This document shows positions 47,196 through 57,626 of a stretch of 64,000 nt of DNA, in pieces. The DNA comes from Cavia porcellus (lineage: Eukaryota > Chordata > Mammalia > Rodentia > Caviidae). Every line of letters starts with the position of its first letter. The stretch's first letter is position 1. The stretch is from NCBI RefSeq assembly GCF_034190915.1, contig NW_026947514.1, positions 7,910,201 through 7,974,200 of the forward strand, read 5' to 3'. Position numbers and translations under genes: made by a program. The notes below the pieces were generated by a model, which saw nothing but the letters and a program-made list of their open reading frames with translations, was not told the DNA's origin and made no database searches.

Positions 47196-50100
47196 AGTAA
47201 AAATCTATGACTGTAGATTACTCAATACCAAACAACAAACAAAAACAACAACAGCAAAGGAACCCACAAAATCAAACTGTGCTGATTTTAATTACTGTTT
47301 ATGTGTTATGTAAGAAGGCTTAGTGAGGATGTGACTGATCAGAGCGTGTCAGATGGAACCCAGGACTAACTTGGTTTTTTTGTAATTTCTGTACTTTTCA
47401 CAGTAAATGTCTGAAAAAGAGATGACAGGCACATCCTGTCACATCCTGGACTATCCACCGTGTAGTGTAGTCTGGTGGGAAGAAAGAGAGTCACTGTGCT
47501 GTGCCTTTGAAGGGATATCCTGACCCTCATCACTTCCTGTCTCTCTGTGCTTCCTGACTGCCATGAGCGAGCAGATCTTTTCCACAGGACCCTCCCTGAG
47601 GTCCTGCGCTGCCCCAGACCTAGTGTATTAGGGCCTCTCACACTGTGAGCCACAGCCAACCTTTTCCCTTGCTGAGTACCTCTGGTGTTCTCTTAGACCA
47701 ATGCAAAGTTGAAGAACACGCTCCTCGCCTTGTTACCTGCCCGTTTCAGCTGTATCCACAGCCTGGCCAGGGAGTCCAAAGGCTTGAACCATGGCCATGC
47801 CTCAGGCACAACCCAGCTCTGCCTCAATCTGCCAGCCTTTCTGCGCCTGCTCTGCATGAATCCTCTGGGCACAGCTAGAGTAAATGCCCAGAATGGATTA
47901 ATTTTCCAGCTTCAGTGGGCCCCAAGACGCTGTCACCCTTGCCTAGTGAGCTCTCTTCTGCTGGTCACACTGCATCCTCCTGATACGCCTGTCCTCCAGC
48001 CCCAAGCTCTCCATAACTGGCTGGTTCTTTCCCTTCCTCCAGCTCCTCCCTCCTGACCTGCACACCTGACAGGTCCTGTGTCTGGCTGGTTGCTGTGTCG
48101 TGAACATTTCTTCCCCCATTTTTTGATCAGCTGCCCCTCACCTGGGTTGGCTTATATGTCGCCTCTCTGGAAGCCTAACTGTCCCACTTGCCCCCTACCT
48201 GGGACTCCTTGTCTGCACTCACAACCCTGTCTGTCACTCATCTGTGACACTCTTCTTACAATGGTTCCTGTGCCCTGAACTCCTTGAAGACAGTTAGTGG
48301 TGCTCCCTGAGCACTGGACACAAGGAAGGTGCCCACCAGCCAATAACTATTCAATAACAATACTCTCCCCTCTTTTGCTCTGAGCCCATGAACATGGTGA
48401 ACTTTCAGAAGGAATGAGCCCTGGTGACATCTGACTGTAATCTTGGCCCCTTGACCTGTGCTATTCAATTCACCCAATGTGTAGTGATTCTTTAGTGCCA
48501 TGTAGGACACTCCCATCTTGTCAAGGAACTCAAAGATTTCAGATCCACCCCTACTGCTCCAGCAGGCAGTGCCCCTGCCCCTTCTGCAGGGCCCGAGTGT
48601 GGCCGGGACCTGTGTGACAGGGTCCTCTGCACCAGCTGCTGCCTGTGTTGGGAAAGTCAGCCAGAGATGGGAACCTGCTTTACTCCCTTCCTGGGCTTAG
48701 CCTGGGTACACCTGACTCATGGCAGGTGCTCGCGCCATAGACATCCACAGTAGTGTAGTAATATTAGGTTGTCTGAGAACTCAGAGGGGACAGTGTGTAC
48801 CTGCTACATGGTACAAAAGGAAGCTTTCTGTTTATTTTTCCCTGAGACACATGAGCTCCTTTTGTGTTCCTCTATCCTGAGAGACAGGACACGCAGTCAT
48901 TTCCTTACTCAAGGGGAAATCAGAAGAGCTCCGGGCTCCGGCTGGGCTGCGGACTGTGAGTGCTGCCTGCATGGCTTTCTGTGCTGGCCACTCGGTGTGA
49001 TGGGGTGACCTTAAATCACATCACCTCTGCTCCTCCAGTTCATGGGGCTGCCCTTATGCGAATCTTTCAAGACAGGGGAAGACAGGGGGTTTGGCAGGAA
49101 CAGGGGCCCTCGTGCCTCTTTGTGATTTGGGTGTGGGCAGAGACTACTCAGCATCTCTCTGCTGCCAGGCTGCCCTCCCAGCAGGCGCTATAACTGCCAA
49201 ACAGGCTCTGAGTCCCTATTTTGGCTTCCAGACTCCCCAATACCCACACAGCCTCAGCCTGCACTGAATGATGACTCCCCCACTCACAGTTGGCCCCTGA
49301 AGGCTATGACTTGGCAGAGAGCTTGTGCGGAGCTAAACTCCACACTGCTCCTCCATTTTGGTCATGCAGGTGCCCAGCCAAAAAGCCATCCATAAGTACC
49401 CCAGGGCCCCAACAGTGAGCACAGAGCAAGTCTGACTCACACAGTGCTCAGCGCCCCATGGGGTCAGAGCTGTTCACCGACAACTCTGAGTGCCAGCCTC
49501 CATGTAAGTGGGCTCTATAGGGTTGGACCACCCTGGAACTCACATTTCAGAAACTGAGAAAGTCCTGGCTTTCTTTTGAGTCAGGTACCGCATCCTATCA
49601 ACCAAGCCATGGAAGCTGTGGCTCTGTGGATTCCTAAACGCTGTGTTAGCAGGGACCCTGCTAGGGCAGGATTCCAGGCTACTGTCCCTGCTCTTGAGGG
49701 GCAGCCCCCACCACTCACCATGTCTGGAACACAGGGACGTCCTTCCATTCAGATTTGGGACTTTCTTTACATTTCTCCCTTCTGTGACTGATACCTTCTG
49801 GAACTGTGCTTCAAGCTTTCCTGCAGATTTCTACTGTTGCTAGAAATCTAAAAATGGTGGTAGAAGAGGAGTGTGGGAGGAAGAGAAGCAAAAGCAATGG
49901 GGAGAGGAGGAGGTACAGGAGAGGAGGAGGGGAGAGGAGTCCCAGAGCAGTAGCTGCACCCCAGGACCTCCTCTACAGGTTCCTGCATCAGAAACGTCTG
50001 CTGGACGGTCACCATGGGCTGCCAGGGCCTGGCTAGGAAGAGCAACCATTGAAGCAGTGGTCTGCATCTCTTCCCGCCCAGCCTGCTCACCTGGCCAAGC

Positions 50101-53100
50101 CCCGAATGCTCTCTCAACCACAAAGACATCAGCTCACCTCCTGGCTTCTCCAGCACGGGCTTGGCCCAAGGTTATGCCTCCGCCCCATGAATCCTCAGGA
50201 TGAGCTCACCAGGCTGTCTCTGTATCGCAGAACCTCTTTCAAATGCCCATCCGCAGCGCTCTGAGGACTAGGGAGCCCCTCAACCTCCCTCGTGGCTCAG
50301 AGCCAGCTCTGGGATCCATTGGCTGTTAGGCGCTGAGTTCTGGCAGACCAGGAGGGCTGGGGAGTCATGCATGCACACACTCACTGCAGCCTCTGTTGCT
50401 GGAGGCCTCTAGGCCTGGCTTCACCGGAGGTCTGGAAAGCCTCTGAGCTGTGCCTCATCAAGCAGGAGCCTCTGGCTGGGGCCTGGCTCCTGCACTAAGG
50501 ATGCCCAACACCTGAGCAGCCCTCACTGCTACGCAATAGGCAGTGCCACTGTTGCTTCTGGCGGAACCGCAAGGCTCAGCAGGTGATGGGGCTGACTGGC
50601 TTCCCCAGGAGCTCAGCATGGTGCCTAGCCAGCTCAAGGTTGTATCCTTGGCCACCACAAGTCCCTGGGTTCAGTGAAAGCCAAGTGGCCACTGCGGGAG
50701 ACCTGTCTCCTACTGTCAGAGATGTGAGGTCCATTCCATGACCCATCTCCAGGGAGAAATGCCATTCAAGCCAGGGCCCTCCCTCAGAAGCCCACCCACT
50801 GCTGTAAGCAGCAGGTGACAGGGTTCCTTGGAGCCTGGCAGTGCAGCAGACATCCAGGATGATGGACGCTTGGCCCTGAGGTGGGGCCCTGAGGGCGATG
50901 CTGGTGGCAGCTTCTGGGTTTGCCCTTTCATCTGAGCTAAATGGCTCAGCAGCCCCTCTTCCAACAGCCACCCACGCCTACCTTGTGGCCTTTGCTTTGA
51001 CAGCCACGCAGCTCACACAAGCCACTCATGGGTGCCCCTGACGGCTGGAGCTGGAAATGCGGCTCGCCCATGGGGACACTTAGCCCTGAGGGGACCAAGT
51101 CCTGGTTTGTCTGTCAATACAACTTAGCTGCTTCTCTTTTGATTTTGAAGATTAGCATGATTTTTTCCACTATGGTTCAATAGTTTTGCTATGTATTTTT
51201 TTAAATGGAGAGTTTTTTTTCCTTTGTGAAAATTTGAACCAGGAAAACATCCGTGTACCATGACGTACCTTGTCATCATCAATCATTTCCCCCCTTTCTT
51301 CCCTGAGACCAATCCGAATGTTTCTTTTTTCTTATCCTCTTTAAGTCAGTAGGCATGTTGCATTCTGAGCCGATGGACCCAAACTCGGGGTGAATTATAT
51401 TTTTAGTTTCCCTTTATTTTCCTGTTAGTGTCAATGATCCACCCTCAGTAGAATATGTGTCCTTGTATGGAAAGAATCCCTTTGTGATCTCTAGTGATTC
51501 CTTACCCACCAGACACAGCATAGGAATTTCACAGATGGGTGCCCCCAGAGTAAATGCTTGGATTCCCTTTATATGTTGGCATTCCCTGATGAATTCCTAG
51601 ATGAGCAAAGGCAGACACAGACTATCCTGACTTCTGGGTGGTGGGGTGACAGCTCATCCCTTAGACTGACTGTGCACAGCCCTTTCTTCCTGCTAAAGTC
51701 CTGTGTGGACACCTGATCTGGGGTGTGAAGCTGGGAGAAGGCAGCGTCCTGGGGAGGGATTGGCTCCTCAGTGCCCTCATGCAACCCTCCCCACTCTGTG
51801 GGCACAGTGAGCAGCTTCCCCCGGGGAAGCAGGAAGCGGGCATCACCGGGTGATCTGCTGGCACCTTTGGACTTCCTGTCCCTCAGAACTGAGAAACAGA
51901 TTCCTGTGATCAGCTCCCCAGGTTATGGTGGGTCATTGCAGCAGTCACAGGGGCCTCTGAGAGTGACATAGTACTACTGAGCATAACCCTAGCAGTTTAA
52001 AGGGTTTAAAGGTTTCTTCTATAGGTGTCCAGTGCACACTTTTTCTTACTACAAACTTTCATTCGGGCCCTGCACGTGTACAGAAAAGCTGAGAGATGTA
52101 ATGTTTGTTTCTGTGTTGTTATGTGTTGCTTGCCGGGTGTGCTGTTTTCAATACCTGGCATGTGAAACGCCTGCTCCTCATCCACCCTTCCCACCCAGCC
52201 CCACTCCTCAGTGCTCTGCTCTTTTCCCTGCTCATCAGATCTTCTGCCAGGAAGGCCACCAGAGCCCTGGGCCTCGCGTTCAGTCCCTCTTGGTGTGGAC
52301 TGACATTGCCGAGTCCGGTCCTCTTGCGGGGTCCCTCCATTCCCACTGCTTATATCTCCTCCTCAGATTCGGGGCAGATCCCATTTTGATCGCGTTTTCC
52401 TTTATTTTGGTCCAAAGGAGTGAAGACGGTAGGTTATTTTCTTCTAGCTTTGTAATGATTGAGACAGCTCACAATGAAAGCATTCGGTAACTCTTGCCCA
52501 TACTACCTTGGATATATTATCTGTCAGTGAGATACAGCTGTATTATTTGTAGTTATTTTATAGTTTGGTATTTTGTAGGTTTTCTCACTGTCATGACACA
52601 TCACAGCTTTCTAGCTGAAAATGTGTCTCTGTTTAATTATGTGTCATGGAACATTTATCCCATAGTTCAGTAGTTTAATAGGAAAGACCCTCTGTTTCTT
52701 GGGTATCCTTGGCCACTTTTGCTTTTAGTTTTTGTTGTGTTTTGCGGTTGGCTTACTACAAGGGTATAGCTCACCACACCCTCAGCCCTTTAAAAAGTTA
52801 GAAAACATTTTTTAGTCAGGGTCCTTCTATGTTGTGTAGGCTGGGATCAAATGTTCCAACCTTGGTTGTCTGTTTTGCAGGGTTAGGAGTCACAGGAGTG
52901 GCATAGTCACACTTTTTTCAATTCCTGTTTTGCTATTGAATTTTGACCTAGAGTTTCATGATAATCAATGATTAATTCTATTTTGACTTCTTGGCATTTC
53001 TTCCAGCAATACAGTTTGCATCCAAACACTTGTAAAATTTCAGTTTCACTCAAGTTCTGTTTCCAGGAACTGCTCTCATCCTTTGGTGGATTTTTCCCTT

Positions 53101-53740
53101 GTGCATTAACAAATTAGCATAAATGAGTAGAATGAATTGACCCTGTACGTTAATAAATTTCCTTATAAATAAATGGGATGGGGAGGCTGGGAATTGAAAG
53201 TGCTTCCTGCCCTTCAGCCCAGGAGTCCAGGTCACGACCTCCTGCAGCACCATGGCCACACATCCTGGGAGCAGAAGGGACAAGGGCCTGGTGGTCATGG
53301 TGATTTTGAGAGGGGACAGAGGCTGGACCCAGAGCCCTTCCTGGGGAGAAGGCGCTGCTCCACAAGGAGGCTGGCAAGGCTCCTTGGGTAGCGGAGGAGA
53401 GAGGAGAGGTGAGGTCGGTGCCAGGACAGCCCAGGGGGAGGAAGGGCTTCCCAGTAGAACGGAACACTGGGACAGGGAGGGCACATTCTCGCCGCATGTG
53501 GGCTGGAGATGCAGCAGCAGGACACCTGTGCAAATAGAGTGGCTCTGGGAGCAGCAAAAGGGGCAGCAGCACGGTGTGACTGTGCCTGCAGAGGGCGCTA
53601 GCGTGTGGATGGTGAGGGTTGTGTGCTAGGCAGGTGGATTCCCTCAGGGATGCTGATGAGACTTGCTGGATCCTGGGCCCTGGGGTTGGAACCTGAGCTC
53701 CGTGGCACCCTCTTGATTTTCAGGCAGGCCTGGAGATTTG

Positions 53741-53746
53741 GGGGCA
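53741..53746. repeat. Target-site duplication, left copy (GGGGCA)
   Basis: GGGGCA here and at 57,205-57,210 flank the ERV. Unit A has the empty site GATTTGGGGGCAGAGGGG with one copy, proving insertion after (or only in) the unit B lineage. Six bases is the usual length for class II retroviruses. Confidence 0.95.
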
Positions 53747-54049
53747 TGACCGGAGCCGCGGGAGACAGGAGACCAAACTCGAGCAGGATCAGCTCTCAAA
53801 CTTTATTGCGTACAGCCAACCGGACCTAACAAGGTCCGCCACCCTCAGCGTCGGTTCCTCTTCTGCCCGTTGGGGGCAGGAACAACCTCTTATAAGGGGA
53901 AGCAGTATCCAATCACAGAGAAGCGCGTCTAACAAGCTGATAGGCTAGCGTCACGGGTAACTGGGCAGACATGACAATTTGGCGGGCTTGTTCAGGCCGG
54001 GAAGAACCCGGAAGCAGGAAATGGGCGCCATCATAGGCGGCTTCCCACA
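53747..54049 (-). repeat. Young ERV 3' LTR
   Basis: 303 bp, TGTGGGAAG...CCGGTCA on the minus strand. TATA-like CTTATAAG at 53,896-53,889; AATAAA at 53,807-53,802. Differs from the 5' LTR only at two CpG positions (CCCGTT versus CCCATT and TAGCGT versus TAGTGT on the plus strand). Confidence 0.95.
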
Positions 54050-54067
54050 TCTCCCCCTTTTTTATTT
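54050..54067 (-). other. Young ERV polypurine tract
   Basis: Minus strand AATAAAAAAGGGGGAGA abuts the LTR start TGTGGG, as required for plus-strand priming. Confidence 0.85.
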
Positions 54068-54497
54068 ATTAAAATAGGATGGTCTGTGGGTCCCTCCAAG
54101 GTGTCTATGACCTTGTTGCTGTTAGACACCTAGGAATGGGCCTACCTTGTAGGCTGAGGCATGAGAGAATGTAGAGGTCTATACCCTGCTGTGCATCACC
54201 CTGTTTTGTGCATATCCTTGCGCCAGGACCATGCTCAAGGTGAGTGGTTCATTTTTTCGCAGGGCCAGGCTTTTGTGAACCGAACCTGGATGCATATAGA
54301 CATTCATTCCTGCCTTCCCCCCAACCTTTGGGGCGGATGGCACTGCAGTACCCTTGGTCTCGCATCTCAATGCCAATAATTTGACTCCCGGAGGGACCCC
54401 TGGCCTTATAGGCCATATATATCTGAGTGGAGCCTGTCTTAGGTTGACTGGGAGGGCTTTTCCCGTCTTACCCGTCATTGGCTTGCCCACTCAGCTC

Positions 54498-54952
54498 TTA
54501 TAGCTGATGTTCTGCAATGTGAAGGAGATATGCGGCGGCCTGCTGGCCTGATGGGCCACCTGCTGCCATTTGCATGGCTGCCATAGCTGTGATCTTAACC
54601 TGCTGCTGAGTTTGTATGAGGCGATCTAACAAGCATTTAATAACCACAAGCCCCACTAGGATGGCCACGGCAATCAGGATCCAAGTAGTCAGGTTGGGCC
54701 AGGAGAACCCCTGACTGGACCTAGTTGGATACCGTCCATATTGTCAAGTTCCTGACCGACTATGAGGGACAAATTGTGAAACTTAGGTAGGTAGGTGTCT
54801 TGCAGCCAAGCTGTCATATTTTTAACAGTGTTGGTCAAATTTGTGCGAACAGGGGTGATTAATAGGAACCTACAGAACAGAAAAAGCTCCAAACCAGACA
54901 TTTTAGTTTGTAGATGGTCTCGGGCGCTGAGCGTCGGTCCCAGAAGGGTCAA
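54498..54952 (-). pseudogene. Young ERV env remnant (signal start plus TM end)
   Basis: A frame beginning near 54,900 overlaps the integrase C-terminus, as env usually overlaps pol. It then runs without a normal SU into a TM ectodomain-like piece with NLTNTVKNMTAW. After a frameshift near 54,705 a membrane-spanning segment (TTWILIAVAILVGLVVIKC) and cytoplasmic tail continue to a stop at 54,500-54,498. Most of env, including SU, is deleted, so no functional envelope is possible. Confidence 0.65.
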
Positions 54953-55660
54953 GTTGACTTGTGTCCGCGGGCTTATCCTCCTGTGCTTTATCAGGAACTG
55001 GTGGGGAGTTTACTGCTCGCGTCAATCTTTCCGGGACCCACAGCGGTTCGCAGCCTGGTTCCTGTGGGAAGACACAAACCGCACCTCGGGTCCAGCTAAC
55101 CACTGGATCCGGGCCCATCCATTGTCCTGTAAGGACATCTTTCCATCTAACCAGCCCTTTGTCGGTTGGGGACGGATTATTGTGCTCCATGGCAGGGGAA
55201 TGATTATTGTGATTAAGGTTTAAAAAATTTATGGTAAAGAGTGCCAATGATATTCTTCCTTTGGGCGTTAGGCCATGGCCTATTCCCTCCTTTTGTTTTT
55301 GTAAGACACCCTTGAGTGTCCGATGGGATCGCTCAATGATGCCTTGTCCTTGGGGGTTGTAAGGAATGCCATGTTTAAGAGTGACCTCCATTTGTTGACA
55401 AAATGTTACAAAAGTTTTGCTGGTGTAAGCAGGACCATTGTCTGTTTTTAGTATATTGGGCTTTCCCCAAGCAGCCCAGGCTGCAAGACAATGATTAATA
55501 GCATGGGTGGCCCTTTCTCCAGGTTCTGCCGAAGCAAACATAACCTGAGAAGCGGTGTCAACCGAAACATGTACATATTTTTCCGAATTCTGGGATGTGT
55601 GTTTGCCAAATATGATTGGGGCGCAGTCCTCTCGGGTTAACACCAATAGATTGTTGAGGT
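54903..55660 (-). pseudogene. Young ERV integrase (catalytic core and C-terminal domain), open frame
   Basis: An open frame of about 247 codons from 55,646 to a stop at 54,903. The three catalytic acidic residues are visible: VSVDTAS, TDNGPAY and [11 protein letters not shown], with spacing as in retroviral integrases. The [15 protein letters not shown] and VCVFPQEPG region matches the class II C-terminal DNA-binding domain. The N-terminal HHCC zinc domain and all upstream pol are deleted. The frame is undamaged but lacks its normal start and polyprotein context, so activity is not expected. Confidence 0.85.
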
Positions 55661-56623
55661 GAAGAGATCACACAGACCTGCCAATGCCTCTAAAAGCGCC
55701 ATGGTAAATGGCGCATTGGGCCCATAAGCTGAAACTGCGTCCTTGATAGCTTTAAGTTGTTTAATTTCTAAGGGCTCATAATATCCTCCTCCTCCCCTGC
55801 CTCCTACTTGTACCGGGAATGCATGGAGACCGGAACACTCAAAGGGAAGCCGCGACCATACCCTCTGGTGGAAGGAACGTCCTCCTCCCTCCCCAGATGG
55901 GGGTGCAGAAGGCAACCCAGGAAGTAGCTCTCCCTCTAACCAGGGCGGTGCCATAGGTTGTGGGCGCCCTCTGGCGGCCACGGGTGGAGGTGGCAGCCCA
56001 GGGAACAACTCCTCTTCCGGCCACGGCGGTGCAGTGGGGCCTGGCGCCCTGAAGGGGGCGATCGTGGGTCGCGAACTTGCCAAGGAGCTAAGTTCCTCCC
56101 GCAAAGCGGAGTAGCTCGGGCAGGGTGGTGTTTGGTTCCCCTTTTTATCTTCCCGAGCCCTAAGTTCCTCTTTTAACGGTGTAGGAGGGTCATGCTTAGC
56201 AAAGACGACCTCCTCTTCTGAGCCCTCCGAATCCAAATCAGAATCGGAGCCCTTGTGTTTCTCTGGAGGCCCAAAGTCAGGTGTGTCTTCGGGCTCCTCC
56301 GAGCACTCGGATCGAGCTTTGTCAAGAGCCTGTCGGGCTGAGCAAAGCCCGGGGGTTTGTTCGTCCGTCAGACAAGCCCTAATCAGTTCCCACAGGGGTA
56401 AAACCATGGGATCCAAGCGTCCCTCTTCTCGGGCGCATCTAAGATCCCCTCCTAACTTCTCCCATGACGGGAGGGTTAGAGAGCCCGTGGGCCAAAACCA
56501 GGGGGCAATTTCATTAACACTATCCAGAAATCTTGAAAGGGTGACCCGGTTTATGTAGATGCCTCGGGTCCGCAGCAGGACTCTTAGGGAGTCAGCGAGG
56601 GGTTTGCGAGCAGCGTTGCCCAT
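55650..56623 (-). pseudogene. Young ERV gag (matrix, proline-rich region, start of capsid), truncated
   Basis: ATG at 56,623 begins MGNAARKPLADS, a myristoylation-type start. The matrix part is followed by an acidic stretch (SDSDLDSEGSEEE), a proline-rich region with repeated APPWxEgEL(L/F)PGLP units, and the capsid N-terminus (FPVQV...LKAIKDAVSAYGPNAPFT), typical of class II capsids. The frame leaves retroviral gag sequence shortly after LLEALAG, where the internal deletion joins it to pol, and stops at 55,639-55,637. No stop interrupts the preceding 300 or more codons. Confidence 0.85.
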
Positions 56624-56881
56624 AATGGCGAAGCAAAAGTGAAACAAATGCAAGGGAAAAGAAAAAAAAAAGACCGGCGTCCACCCGTGTGGCGCTCAAA
56701 ATCTGTTAGGTGCGTCCACCCAACCCAGGCGATCCAGTACTCACCTGTCCCGGGAACCGCTGTATCTCACGTAGCTAATCAGGGTGAAGAGAAGAGGCGC
56801 ACGGGGCCTTCCGTTGGTATTGGACCGGGTTCTCCATCGTACCGCAGGTGACAGCAGTCGCGCCCGCGCGTCGCTGAACCT

Positions 56882-56899
56882 TCCCCGTACGGGCCACCA
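56882..56899 (-). other. Young ERV primer-binding site, exact tRNA-Ile match
   Basis: Minus strand TGGTGGCCCGTACGGGGA, two bases after the LTR end. Its complement, TCCCCGTACGGGCCACCA, equals the 3' end of mammalian tRNA-Ile(AAU) including CCA at all 18 positions, from knowledge of that tRNA. Confidence 0.85.
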
Positions 56900-56901
56900 G
56901 A

Positions 56902-57204
56902 TGACCGGAGCCGCGGGAGACAGGAGACCAAACTCGAGCAGGATCAGCTCTCAAACTTTATTGCGTACAGCCAACCGGACCTAACAAGGTCCGCCACCCT
57001 CAGCGTCGGTTCCTCTTCTGCCCATTGGGGGCAGGAACAACCTCTTATAAGGGGAAGCAGTATCCAATCACAGAGAAGCGCGTCTAACAAGCTGATAGGC
57101 TAGTGTCACGGGTAACTGGGCAGACATGACAATTTGGCGGGCTTGTTCAGGCCGGGAAGAACCCGGAAGCAGGAAATGGGCGCCATCATAGGCGGCTTCC
57201 CACA
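56902..57204 (-). repeat. Young ERV 5' LTR
   Basis: 303 bp, with the same landmarks as the 3' LTR: TATA-like CTTATAAG near 57,051-57,044 and AATAAA at 56,962-56,957. Confidence 0.95.
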
Positions 57205-57210
57205 GGGGCA
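57205..57210. repeat. Target-site duplication, right copy (GGGGCA)
   Basis: Partner of 53,741-53,746. Directly after it the unit B sequence continues GAGGGGCCCAGGGC, as in unit A. Confidence 0.95.
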
Positions 57211-57375
57211 GAGGGGCCCAGGGCCTGTGGGGTGCGGCCGTAGCCACAGTCACCCTTCCCAGCACAAAACCTCAAACCTCTGGGTGCAGGACACCAAGAC
57301 ACCCCACGACCTGGTTCTCTCAGAACCTCAGGGTGCAAAGGGAGACTGAGACACAGGGAGGTGGTATTCATATTG

Positions 57376-57381
57376 TTTAAT
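57376..57381 (-). terminator. Serpin gene B polyadenylation signal (ATTAAA)
   Basis: ATTAAA in the same place relative to the stop as in gene A. Cleavage is expected near 57,355-57,365, so the ERV lies outside the normal 3' UTR. Confidence 0.65.
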
Positions 57382-57434
57382 ATCACCAGGGCGAGGGGAG
57401 ATGGGGCTGGCTGGGGACTTAAGCCCGAGAGCAG

Positions 57435-57626
57435 TTACTTCTTTGTGGGATCCATCACCTTCCCCACGAAGAGGGGCGTGTCGGTGGAATGATCGATGAT
57501 GAGAAAGAGGAAGGGCTTGTTGAAGAACAGGTCTTGTGGCACAGAATGGGGCGTGATCTCCAGCTCTGTGGCCCCCGCGGCCTCCGTCCCCTTCTCGTCG
57601 ATGGTCAGCAATGCCTTGTGCAAGCC
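57435..57626 (-). CDS. SERPINA1: Serpin B coding exon 4 with divergent reactive-centre loop
   Basis: 192 bases including TAA at 57,437-57,435. Codons 343-362 and 377-405 encode the same protein as gene A, but codons 363-376 differ at eight residues. P1 is CAT (His) at 57,548-57,546. Confidence 0.95.
   Translation of the reverse strand, partial: GLHKALLTIDEKGTEAAGATELEITPHSVPQDLFFNKPFLFLIIDHSTDTPLFVGKVMDPTKK

Larger units (their letters stand above)
41786..53740. other. Duplicated intergenic DNA 3' of serpin gene B
   Basis: Collinear with 3,711-16,384 of unit A except for the rearrangement at 45,343-45,555. No gene recognised; open frames do not keep length or frame between the two copies. 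SINE copies at 46,875-47,036 and 47,070-47,195 match those of unit A. Confidence 0.6.
53747..57204 (-). mobile_element. Young class II (IAP/betaretrovirus-like) ERV, internally deleted
   Basis: A 3,458-bp provirus on the minus strand, the same orientation as serpin gene B. It has two 303-bp LTRs (two differences), an exact tRNA-Ile primer site, a gag segment, an integrase frame, an env TM remnant and a polypurine tract. Protease, reverse transcriptase, RNase H, most of capsid and most of env are missing, so it cannot replicate alone and would need factors from a full-length relative. The LTR start TGTGGGAAGCCGCC and U3 style recall rodent IAP LTRs. It lies 149 bases (from 57,205-57,210) to 166 bases beyond the gene B ATTAAA signal. 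Confidence 0.95.
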
